A DNA stretch of 8,278 nt from Pseudomonadota bacterium (GCA_021779635.1 JAJYAH010000284.1:1-8278), one strand, 5' to 3'. Numbered from the stretch's first letter, positions 1 to 5,876 are shown. Translations and numbers: made by a program. The notes: a model not told the origin generated them from the letters alone.

Positions 1-424
1 CCGCCGCCTCCATCACCAGCTTGCCCACCTGCGGGCTGCCGGTGAAGAAGATGTGGTCGAACGGCAGCGCCAGCAATTCCTGCGAGACCGCAGCATCGCC
101 CTCGACCACCGCCACCAGATCTGGCGATAACGTCTCGGCCACGATATCTGCAATCAGGGCAGAGGTGGCGAGCGTCAATCCGACGGCTTGATGATCGAGC
201 TGTTGCCCCCCGACCGCCAGGTTCAACGGATAGTTCTAGGGCGCAATAATCAGGCAGACACCCTTCGGCTCGGGCCGGATCTTGGCCTTGGTGCCCAGAA
301 CACCAGTGTGGCCGCCGCCCGGCGTGGTCGCATCCAGCCCTTTCCGTGCGCGCTTTGAGACGCCCATGACCAAGGATACCAGCGACGACCCGACATATCC
401 GGGACGGCTGCGTGCCGCCCGAAC
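1..424 (-). pseudogene. Aldehyde dehydrogenase remnant (5' part, runs off left edge)
   Basis: The minus strand encodes clear NAD-dependent aldehyde dehydrogenase sequence: a segment reading IRPEPKGVCLIIAP, then NYPLNLAVG, then [20 protein letters not shown] and [16 protein letters not shown], which includes the family's TGS nucleotide-binding turn. The enzymes oxidise aldehydes to acids in the cytoplasm. The copy is broken in several ways. The Trp of the usual APWNYP motif is a TAG stop (complement of 236-238). About 8 residues are missing after NYPLNLAVG, and the stretch resembling [10 protein letters not shown] (about 195-210) lies in another frame before the frame is regained. Near 310-330 WMRPRR and LGTKAKI lie in different frames. 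The N-terminus is replaced by monooxygenase sequence. The catalytic Cys would lie beyond the left edge. Family identity is confident; the exact left part of the junction (350-425) is not. Confidence 0.8.
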
Positions 425-850
425 TTCCGTGTAGGCAATGACGTCGGCGATCCATTCGACTTGAACCTCGATACTCGGCGGCAAATTCGTGAAGGGGCCA
501 TTCGGGCCCAGAATCATGAAGAAGTTCGGGAAACCGGCCTCCAAAATGCCGAGATATCCGAGCGGGCCATCCCGCCATTTCTCCCGGAGCGTGGCGCCTT
601 CGCGGCCGCGCACGTCGATCTTCGTGTAGTTGCCGTCCACAGCGTCGAAAACCGGTGGCGAAGATCACGACGTCGAGAGGATAGTCCGCGCCGCTTTCGG
701 TGCGGACGCGGGTCGGAGTGAATCCGGCGATCGGATCGGCCTTCACGTCCGCGAGGAGGACGTTGTCACGATTAAAAGTATCGAAGATTGCCGAGCCCTA
801 CTTATCGGGCCGGATGAGCAGATCATCAGCCGCATCGAGCTCCCTCATGG
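425..850 (-). pseudogene. Baeyer-Villiger (flavin) monooxygenase remnant, C-terminal part only
   Basis: The minus strand carries the C-terminal half of a cyclohexanone-monooxygenase-like flavoprotein: FDTFNRDNVLLADVKADPI, then DVVIFATGF, then DGNYTKIDVRGREGATL, then GPLGYLGILEAGFPNFFMIL, then NLPPSIEVQVEWIADVIAY. The ATGF motif and the GFPNxFMxxGP block are hallmarks of this family, which uses FAD and NADPH to insert oxygen next to a ketone. The gene is dead. A TAG (complement of 798-800) lies just before FDTFNRD. A T run that should be three is four bases long (648-651), which breaks the frame between ATGF and DAVDGNY. Both N-terminal Rossmann domains are absent. The downstream end passes directly into aldehyde dehydrogenase sequence in one open frame (640-236). 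Sequence at 800-850 (MRELDAADDLLIRPDK) may be the residual linker and is less certain. Confidence 0.8.
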
Positions 851-928
851 CGAAGTATTGGCCGAGCCAGGGGCAAAAAGCCCCCGGTGATTGCCCGCGT
901 GGGCTTGTTGCTGCGTTTCGTCGACCAT
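845..928 (-). pseudogene. 27-codon ORF overlapping the binding-protein stop (TGATG); probable truncated gene start
   Basis: An ATG (complement of 926-928) shares its A with the TGA stop of the solute-binding protein gene, a typical coupled arrangement. The ORF begins MVDETQQQAHAGNHRGLF and stops after 27 residues. A one-base correction near 868-870 would join it to a second frame reading WLGQYFAMRELDAADDLL, which ends at the TAG just before the monooxygenase remnant. I infer that this is the surviving 5' end of the next gene of the operon, probably the monooxygenase itself, with its central part deleted. The N-terminal sequence is not recognised as any particular family, so this link rests on position only. 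Confidence 0.4.
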
Positions 929-2157
929 CATTCCGTGGCGACGTCACCATTGATGATGTCGCCGAACAGCTCCCACTTCTCGCCCTTAAACTTCATCAAT
1001 TGAAGCGAGCTGATCGGCGCAAAGTCGGTCGGCCCGGTGTTGATCTTCACGCCCGGCAACAGGGTATCCGGAGCGAAATTCTTCAGGCTCGCTGCCTGCT
1101 TCATGACGTTGGCGCGCGTGAGGTCGTCCCCGCACATCTCGAGGACTTTGGCAAGTGTCTGCGCGGCACCGTAACCATAGACGTGGCCGCTGTCAGTCTT
1201 GTCGGCGCCCGGCATGTATTTGTCGATGAATTCGGCCCACTTCTTCATGCCGGGGTCGTTGGCCCACTGCGGGTCAGTTGCGTCCTTGGCGTAGGCCGCC
1301 GACAGCACTCCTTGAGCATTGTCGAAGCCCGCGGGCTGCATCACGCTGCCGACGGAGGCCGACACGTTGGTGATGATCTGCAGCGGCTTCCAGCCGAGCT
1401 CGGCGGTCTTCTTGATGGTCTGGGCGCCGAACTTCGGCGTCGTGTAGATCAGCAGCACGTCGGGATTGGCGGCCTTGATCTTGACGATGTGGGAGTCGAT
1501 CGAGGGCTCGGAGACCTCATAGCTCTCTTCCATGATGATGCTGGAGGCCTTGGCCCCGAAGCCGTCCTTGGTGCCCTTCACGTAATCTTTTCCAAAGTCA
1601 TCGTTCTGATAGAGGATTGCCACCTTCGCATCGGGCTTCTCCTTCATCAGCCATTTCGCATAGATTTGCGCTTCGCTCTGGTAGGAAGGCTGCCAGCCCA
1701 TGGTCCAGGGAAAGTGCTTCGGATCGTTCCACTTAGTGGCGCCGGTCGCCACGAACAGTTGCGGGATCTTCTTGGAATTAAGGTACTTTTGGATCGCGGT
1801 GTTCGAGGGTGTGCCGAGCGGATTGAATACGAGCAGCACCTCGTCGCTTTCGACGAGCTTGCGGACTTGCTCGACCGCCTTCGGCGGCGAATAGCCGTCG
1901 TCATAGGTGACGAAATTGATCTTACGACCGTTGATGCCGCCCCGGTCGTTGATCATCTTGAAGTAGGCTTCTTCGGTCTTGCCGATCACGCCATAAGCTG
2001 ATGCAGGGCCGCTATAGGGCATGATGTTGCCGACCTTGATCTCGGTATCGGTGGCGCCGGTATCGTACCTCTTCTGCCCGAGCGCTGCGGACGTCGAGAC
2101 CGCGAACAGGGTGAGCACAACGGACGCGGCGGCAAGTTTATCGGTAACGGCAGTCAT
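928..2157 (-). CDS. Liv-type ABC transporter periplasmic solute-binding protein
   Basis: This is a 409-residue binding protein of the branched-chain amino acid/amide type (Peripla_BP_6 fold), a usual length. It would capture a small organic solute in the periplasm and deliver it to an ABC permease. Residues 1-27 form a signal peptide (hydrophobic core about 8-26, possible cleavage after ALG before Gln28). The mature start TEIKVGNIMPYSGPASAYG is the family's first strand and ligand loop. GGINGRKINFVTYDDGYSPP and VAILYQNDDFGKDYVKG are further conserved blocks. The start is well supported: AAGGGAGA lies about 6 bases upstream of the ATG. No permease or ATPase genes are visible here, so it must serve subunits encoded elsewhere or have lost them. 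Subfamily members near catabolic genes often bind aromatic or other non-amino-acid ligands, so a leucine-type substrate should not be assumed. Confidence 0.93.
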   Translation of the reverse strand: MTAVTDKLAAASVVLTLFAVSTSAALGQKRYDTGATDTEIKVGNIMPYSGPASAYGVIGKTEEAYFKMINDRGGINGRKINFVTYDDGYSPPKAVEQVRKLVESDEVLLVFNPLGTPSNTAIQKYLNSKKIPQLFVATGATKWNDPKHFPWTMGWQPSYQSEAQIYAKWLMKEKPDAKVAILYQNDDFGKDYVKGTKDGFGAKASSIIMEESYEVSEPSIDSHIVKIKAANPDVLLIYTTPKFGAQTIKKTAELGWKPLQIITNVSASVGSVMQPAGFDNAQGVLSAAYAKDATDPQWANDPGMKKWAEFIDKYMPGADKTDSGHVYGYGAAQTLAKVLEMCGDDLTRANVMKQAASLKNFAPDTLLPGVKINTGPTDFAPISSLQLMKFKGEKWELFGDIINGDVATE

Positions 2158-2170
2158 TTTGGTCTCCCTT

Positions 2171-2869
2171 TTATTCTCGATGAGTATCGTTCAATTTCTT
2201 GCGACGCGACCGCGCCGCATAACTTTCCGCGTGCCTCAGCTCTTGCCGCTGAGGCCAGGCACATAGTTGTCCAGCCCCTGGGCGAGTCGAGCGATCTCGT
2301 AGGACTTGGAGCCGGGATCCCGACCCAAGTACCTGAGGAGTAAGTTGCGTTGGCACCGGAGCTTCTGACGCGCGAGCTTCTGACGCGCGATCAGCTTGGT
2401 GGCTCTGACGCAAAGCGAACGGCATCCTGGCCAAGATCAAACAACTGCGCAGCGCAGCCAGCCTAGCCGCCAACATAAGCGCCTCTTCCACTCGCCAGGA
2501 GGTGCCGTCGGCGCGGACGATTCGTGTTTCGGCGACACTCATCTGGCGCCCCATTTTGACAGGACGGCCAATTGCGCGCAGCTGGCCGGGCGTTGCAGGT
2601 CGGTGGAAGTCCACGTGCAGGTCGATCGTCGCACGCGCCGTCCCTCCAAATGCGAGGATTGTGTACAGCCCCGTCAGGTCAATCAACGCGGAAAGAATGT
2701 CGCCATGCGCGGAAGCGATCTTGCGATTGGACACGATCTCGTCACGCCAAGGCATTTCGAGCACGAGTTCATCCCGGGTAAGGGCAACCAGATTGAGGCC
2801 CAGCCAGCGATGGAAGGGCGCGACCAGCAATTGCTCGAGATCGCAAGGCTTATTCTGTTCTGAACTCAC
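2171..2869 (-). CDS. PaaI-type hotdog thioesterase with frameshifted C-terminal extension
   Basis: Residues 1-123 are a hotdog-fold acyl-CoA thioesterase of the PaaI type. HGDILSALIDLTG (55-67) matches the family's helix motif, with Asp64 at the expected catalytic position, and HVDFHRPATPGQL (85-97) is the following strand pair. The start is GTG, preceded by GAGGTG and overlapping the hydrolase stop as GTGA, so the two are translationally coupled. After ADGT the frame goes wrong. Adding one base near 2500-2503 yields LLASGRGAYVGG and a stop at 2463-2465, the normal end of the fold and a normal length of 135 residues. As it stands, about 110 unrelated residues follow, including a 15-base tandem duplication. 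The core may still fold but loses its last strand. It would hydrolyse an acyl-CoA in the cytoplasm; the substrate is unknown. Confidence 0.8.
   Translation of the reverse strand: MSSEQNKPCDLEQLLVAPFHRWLGLNLVALTRDELVLEMPWRDEIVSNRKIASAHGDILSALIDLTGLYTILAFGGTARATIDLHVDFHRPATPGQLRAIGRPVKMGRQMSVAETRIVRADGTSWRVEEALMLAARLAALRSCLILARMPFALRQSHQADRASEARASEAPVPTQLTPQVLGSGSRLQVLRDRSTRPGAGQLCAWPQRQELRHAESYAARSRRKKLNDTHRE
2236..2420 (-). pseudogene. Possible C-terminal remnant of an unidentified protein
   Basis: Inside the frameshifted tail of the thioesterase, a different minus-strand frame reads like genuine protein: ATKLIARQKLARQKL, then LLLRYLGRDPGSKSYEIARL, then AQGLDNYVPGLSGKS, ending at TGA (complement of 2236-2238). 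The frame is closed upstream by a TGA near 2437-2439 and contains no obvious ATG start. It lies between the true thioesterase stop and the solute-binding protein, where one more operon gene would fit. I do not recognise the family. It may be the last part of a deleted gene, or chance. Confidence 0.3.
2360..2389. repeat. Tandem direct repeat, 2 x 15 bp
   Basis: The unit AGCTTCTGACGCGCG occurs twice without interruption (2360-2374 and 2375-2389). Its length is a multiple of three, so it duplicates five codons in whichever frame is read (RASEA in the extended thioesterase frame). It looks like a replication-slippage duplication in sequence no longer under strong selection. Confidence 0.9.
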
Positions 2870-3804
2870 GAGGTCACCTCAGGACCATGCCGGCGGATCA
2901 GAAATTCAACGATGGCCTGGCCAAAGGCGTCATTCTGATCTCCGACCACCATATGTGTGGCGTCCGCGATGTCGCTATAGGCGGCGTGTGGAACGAGGCT
3001 CCTGAAATGCGCCACGGCCTCGGGCGAGACCAGATCGCTTGACCCTCCCCGGATCAGGTGCACCGGCAAGCGCAATCGCGAAGCTGCGGCGCTCAAGGCC
3101 GCACGCCGACGATCGATTACTTCGACGTCTGTTATTCGGGACTGCATCACGCCTTCGATGAACGCGGGATCCCAATGCCAGTAGTACCTCCCGTTTTCCC
3201 CCAGACGAAGATATCGCTGAAGCCCCGGCGAAGCCTTTCGGCTTGGCCGGTGCGGCAAATATTCAGAAATGATCTGCGCAGCCTCCTCGGGCGAGGCAAA
3301 ACCTTCGCGCGCATGGGCGGCCATAAATCCGACCACCCGGGCCACACCTGCCGACTCCATCTGCGGGGTGATGTCGACAAGCGTGAGCGATGCAAAGCTG
3401 TGAGGGCTAAGCTCGCCCTCGGCGATAATGCCTGCCAGCCCTCCAAGCGAGGCGCCAATCAGGGCTGGCTTTCGAGCGCTGGCTTTCGCAATGGCCACAA
3501 GGTCGCTCGCAAAATCCCGGATATCATAGGCCCCGTCCTTGGCCCAGGAACTGTCGCCATGACCGCGCATGTCGACTGCGATTGCGCGAAATCCATGACT
3601 TGCCAGCAGTTTTGAAACAGCTTTCCAGGCCCGACGCGTCTGCCCTCCGCCGTGCGCCAGGACGACCGGGAAGGCCTGCTCGCCCCCTTCGATCGACGCG
3701 GCGATCGGGTGGCCCTGGTGCCCGGCAAGCATAGTTGGCGTCATGTAACCACCCAGCACCACCGAGCTATCATGGGAAAAGATGATCCGCAGAGACCGCG
3801 GCAT
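2866..3804 (-). CDS. Alpha/beta hydrolase
   Basis: This is a 312-residue alpha/beta-hydrolase-fold enzyme, probably a cytoplasmic esterase or lactonase. The catalytic triad is visible: Ser119 in the elbow GASLGG, Asp257 in GGSSDLVS and His284 in ADATHMV. HGGG (51-54) forms the oxyanion-hole region and DMRGHGDS (78-85) is the typical strand-4 block. The stop overlaps the thioesterase GTG start by four bases. The start is uncertain. The ATG at 3804 has AGGA upstream but adds a 20-residue leader without family character and overlaps the 48-codon ORF. The ATG at 3744 (MTPTMLAGHQ) begins close to the conserved fold and has a weaker GGGTGG upstream; I slightly favour 3744. Beside a Baeyer-Villiger monooxygenase, such a hydrolase commonly opens the ester or lactone product. 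That role is inferred from the neighbourhood. Confidence 0.88.
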   Translation of the reverse strand: MPRSLRIIFSHDSSVVLGGYMTPTMLAGHQGHPIAASIEGGEQAFPVVLAHGGGQTRRAWKAVSKLLASHGFRAIAVDMRGHGDSSWAKDGAYDIRDFASDLVAIAKASARKPALIGASLGGLAGIIAEGELSPHSFASLTLVDITPQMESAGVARVVGFMAAHAREGFASPEEAAQIISEYLPHRPSRKASPGLQRYLRLGENGRYYWHWDPAFIEGVMQSRITDVEVIDRRRAALSAAASRLRLPVHLIRGGSSDLVSPEAVAHFRSLVPHAAYSDIADATHMVVGDQNDAFGQAIVEFLIRRHGPEVTS

Positions 3805-3916
3805 CGCTTCCTGCTTCGACCATCGCCTTGGTCATGCCGACTTGGGATTCGGATTTCAAAATGCGTTCGATTGTTGTGCAACGCCCTTCATCGCCAATCT
3901 CTTCGACCCCAACCAT
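3770..3916 (-). CDS. Small hypothetical ORF, 48 codons, upstream of the hydrolase
   Basis: An ATG (complement of 3914-3916) with GGGGAGA about 7 bases upstream opens a 48-residue frame: MVGVEEIGDEGRCTTIERIL, then KSESQVGMTKAMVEAGSDAA, ending VSADHLFP. It ends 25 bases before the internal hydrolase start at 3744, spacing that would suit an operon gene, but it overlaps the longer hydrolase start at 3804. The ribosome site resembles that of the binding-protein gene. No signal peptide or membrane segment is seen and no family is recognised. It could be a small protein, the truncated start of a lost gene, or chance. Confidence 0.3.
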   Translation of the reverse strand: MVGVEEIGDEGRCTTIERILKSESQVGMTKAMVEAGSDAAVSADHLFP

Positions 3917-4005
3917 TGCTCGTCTCCCCGCAGTTTCGGCTCTTGCGCAAACCACGCCGCGGGCTAAATTGTTGCGCGAAGTTAGAGATGGGGGAACGGG
4001 AGCCT

Positions 4006-4119
4006 TCATACAAACAAAATACAAGCAAGACCAAGGATCGCGATGGCAATCGTGAAGGCCAGCCCGGCGCCAATTAGCGCAAAAATTGATGCCGGGCTGA
4101 GTTCAGCTTTCTGGTTCAT
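4006..4119 (-). CDS. 37-residue single-pass membrane miniprotein
   Basis: The ATG (complement of 4117-4119) is preceded by GTGAGGAA about 8 bases upstream, a good ribosome site. The protein starts MNQKAELSPASIFALIGAG and continues LAFTIAIAILGLACILFV before TGA. Residues 1-9 are polar, and residues 12-37 form one almost unbroken hydrophobic helix that ends the protein, so it should sit in the inner membrane with a short N-terminal tail. It is the first gene on the minus strand after the divergent intergenic region. Its size explains why gene finders may miss it. Its function is unknown; small single-helix proteins often modulate a larger membrane partner, but nothing here identifies one. Confidence 0.6.
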   Translation of the reverse strand: MNQKAELSPASIFALIGAGLAFTIAIAILGLACILFV

Positions 4120-4248
4120 GGGCGCGTTCCTCACCGCTTCCCCCTATTTTTCATGGCACGATGGACGAAGCGAGCGCCGCATCCAAGGCTCGGCAGTTCA
4201 GGCGATCCCCAGTCATCATTAGGCCATTTTGCTTAAAGAAGCAAGCTT

Positions 4249-4277
4249 ATGATAGGCTTGCATACAAGATGCCGCAA
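4249..4277 (-). promoter_or_regulatory. Candidate sigma-70-type promoter for the minus-strand gene set
   Basis: On the minus strand TTGCGG (4277-4272) and TATCAT (4254-4249) are separated by 17 bases. The predicted transcript start would be near 4242, about 120 bases before the miniprotein. The match is moderate and unproven. Confidence 0.35.
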
Positions 4278-4344
4278 TGGAGCGAGCCCATGCGGAAGCA
4301 ATTGGCTTGATTGGGTCAGGACTCGATCACCGCAGAAATGGCTG

Positions 4345-4944
4345 ATGTCAAAGACAATTCTGTATCTCATCCCTCTCCTGCCGCTCGTGGCGCTCTCGCC
4401 GTCGCGGGCGATCGTTTGGTCCGACGTCACGCCGGTTCTCTTCCAGGATCAAGCTGCGGCTCAAGCCGACAACGAGGATACCGGCAATGATGCGGCTATA
4501 CGTGAACTCGAACTCTTCCGCGCAGCCAAAGTGCCCTTACGGCGGGCAATTGCGATCGCGGAGGAACTGCACGCCGGATCAAGGGCTGCGGATGTCACCT
4601 TCGACAGCTCGTCGGGATCTGCCGTTTACAAGGTAAGAACGACCAGGAAATCTTGGATCTGGGAAAATGCAATTGATGGGAAAACCGGACGTGTTGCGGG
4701 CCGTGAAACTGTCCTGTCCCTGGAGAATCTGGATACTGAGGATCGGAATAATTTCGTCGCCCTGAAGGACGTTCGGCAAAAATTGTCGGTCGCCGTGCTT
4801 ATCGCGGAGAAAGCCGCAGACGGAAAAGCGATTGGCGCAAGTCTTCTGAACAAGGATGGCAAGCTGCATTTCCTCGTCTTGATCGTTAGCGACGACCACT
4901 TGAAAGAGGTTATTCTCGAACCGCCCAGAGCAACGCGTCCATGA
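4345..4944 (+). CDS. Exported protein with two PepSY-like segments
   Basis: The protein has 199 residues from the ATG at 4345. That start is chosen because it opens directly on a signal peptide (MSKTILYLIPLL, hydrophobic to residue 17, SRA cleavage site at 20-22). An ATG 32 codons upstream would add an implausible cysteine-rich leader. The ribosome site is weak. Residues about 60-117 (VPLRRAIAIAEEL, VYKVRT, IDGKTGRV) show the PepSY pattern of helix, strands and a D-x-x-TG turn. About 138-192 (VALKDVRQKLSVAVLIAEK, then GKLHFLVLIV) looks like a second, diverged copy lacking the D-x-x-TG turn. PepSY domains act in the periplasm or cell envelope and are linked to peptidase inhibition or sensing; the role here is unknown. 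The gene stands alone, with the minus-strand operon divergent to it. Confidence 0.75.
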   Translation: MSKTILYLIPLLPLVALSPSRAIVWSDVTPVLFQDQAAAQADNEDTGNDAAIRELELFRAAKVPLRRAIAIAEELHAGSRAADVTFDSSSGSAVYKVRTTRKSWIWENAIDGKTGRVAGRETVLSLENLDTEDRNNFVALKDVRQKLSVAVLIAEKAADGKAIGASLLNKDGKLHFLVLIVSDDHLKEVILEPPRATRP

Positions 4945-5190
4945 TCGATCTCTTGCCTTCCCTATGATCCGGCTCCGTGGTGCGGCTAAACGTTCTCATC
5001 AGTTGGCATTGGTCGTCGACATCGCAGTGGCGGCGGATCCGAGGCGCGTGGCCCACTTCAGCGTCGATCAATGTCCCGTGGGCTTCACCGCGGCTTTCAT
5101 TTGTGGCGGCTACAGGGAACCGCTTCGTCTCTTGACGCGTTTTTGGAATGCGCGGCAATGTTCGATGGTGCCGGATCGAGGACGCCAGCC

Positions 5191-5430
5191 GTGGATAGCC
5201 TTAGCCATCAGATCAGAGAAATAGTTGGCCGGCATTTGAATGTTGCGCCGGAAAAGATCACCGACTCGGCGCGGTTTATCGAGGATCTGGGTGCCGATAG
5301 CCTTGACACAATTGAGCTCATCATAGCCTTCGAAGAGGCCTTCGGCTGCGAGATTCCCGACGAGGTCGCAGAGTCGATCGTCACGGTGGCAGACGCGAGG
5401 CAGTATCTTGAAGGCAAAGTAAAGACGTAG
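5191..5430 (+). CDS. Acyl carrier protein (free-standing)
   Basis: This 79-residue protein is full length for an acyl carrier protein. The phosphopantetheine site is LGADSLDTIEL with Ser37, the canonical position. IREIVGRHLNVAPEKIT, FIEDLG and AFEEAFGCEIPDEVAESI give the usual helices with their acidic face. It carries acyl chains as thioesters in the cytoplasm. The start is GTG at 5191 with GAGGA eight bases upstream. ATG codons at 5158 and 5071 lie in the same frame but add non-conserved leaders and lack a good ribosome site. Unlike the housekeeping acpP, it has no fabG or fabF neighbour here, so it is probably a secondary carrier for a specialised pathway whose synthase and phosphopantetheinyl transferase act from elsewhere. 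The divergence seen (VTVADARQYL near the end) fits that. Confidence 0.93.
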   Translation: MDSLSHQIREIVGRHLNVAPEKITDSARFIEDLGADSLDTIELIIAFEEAFGCEIPDEVAESIVTVADARQYLEGKVKT

Positions 5431-5439
5431 TCAGTTATG

Positions 5440-5461
5440 CCTACGGCGAGCGTTGCGTAGG
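5440..5461 (+). terminator. Weak hairpin just after the acyl carrier protein gene
   Basis: CCTACG (5440-5445) and CGTAGG (5456-5461) pair around a 10-base loop, starting 10 bases after the stop codon. No T tract follows, so it is at best a weak or Rho-assisted terminator. Confidence 0.3.
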
Positions 5462-5818
5462 TGGGCCGATGGGGATCGATCGCTCGTGGTCAGGGATCTT
5501 CCATTGGTTTGCGGCAATTCGTCGCGAGGCGACGCCTTGCAAGGTTGGATTGGCCATCGTTCCCTTTGCCGATCGCGGTAGGACCGCGTATCAATCCTCC
5601 TGCTTACGCGCAAACAGGTGCTTGACCTCAGGCCGGCTCCGACAGCGGCGAATCCAGTCTTGGCCGAGCACCTGACGGCCAGAGCGCCCATCGCGAGCCG
5701 GGAATGATCGACAAAATTCCTGCTGAGCAGACGTCTGTCATCGCCAGCGCACTATCGCTCTTGAGCCCATTGGCTCTCATCCAGCCTGGACATCCTGGCA
5801 TTTTGTAGGGCGCCGGCC
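5462..5818. other. Intergenic stretch without a convincing gene
   Basis: Neither strand has an ORF with both a good start and recognisable protein character. A minus-strand frame ending near 5600 (GQDWIRRCRSRPEVKHLF) is protein-like but unrecognised and may be a remnant. A perfect 6-base-stem hairpin, CGCGGT-AGG-ACCGCG, lies at 5574-5588 without a T tract. Confidence 0.5.
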
Positions 5819-5819
5819 C

Positions 5820-5849
5820 TTGACCCCTACATATGAGCTAGCTTATAAT
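5820..5849 (+). promoter_or_regulatory. Sigma-70 promoter of the marR-emrAB operon
   Basis: TTGACC (5820-5825) and a perfect TATAAT (5844-5849) are separated by 18 bases. The predicted start is near 5856, giving a leader of about 20 bases that contains the ribosome site GGAGG (5864-5868) eight bases before the marR ATG. This is the strongest promoter match seen in the window. Confidence 0.75.
5832..5847. promoter_or_regulatory. Putative MarR operator (imperfect palindrome over the -10 box)
   Basis: TATGAGCTAGCTTATA is a 16-base dyad with a single mismatched pair (5835/5844). It covers the end of the promoter spacer and the first four bases of TATAAT. Related half-sites recur as GCTTATGAGC (5873-5882), overlapping the start codon. 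Binding here by the adjacent MarR protein would block polymerase, the usual autorepression design of the family. The identity of the binding protein is inferred from position. Confidence 0.55.
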
Positions 5850-5876
5850 ATCGGCTACTTATTGGAGGTCGAGCTT

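Noticed and set aside
870..884. GGGGC-AAAAA-GCCCC hairpin as terminator for the binding-protein gene
   Set aside because: The stem has only 5 pairs, the A/T run is in the loop and not after the stem, and it lies inside gene-remnant sequence.
700..2001. Plus-strand 433-codon open frame
   Set aside because: It is antisense to the solute-binding protein gene, is rich in Arg, Leu, Gly and Val in the way of shadow frames, and has no family motifs.
2396..3005. Plus-strand open frames opposite the thioesterase and hydrolase
   Set aside because: They are shadow frames of genes with visible catalytic motifs on the other strand.
4229..4244. TTGCTT-AAAG-AAGCAA inverted repeat in the divergent region as an operator
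   Set aside because: It is short and isolated, with no second copy or neighbouring regulator gene; kept only as a note beside the minus-strand promoter candidate.
4964..5224. Plus-strand 86-codon open frame before the acyl carrier protein
   Set aside because: It has no ribosome site or recognisable composition and overlaps the carrier protein start out of frame.
5431..5691. Open frames on both strands between the acyl carrier protein and marR
   Set aside because: They are mutually antisense, lack good starts and have Arg/Ser-rich composition typical of chance frames in GC-rich DNA.
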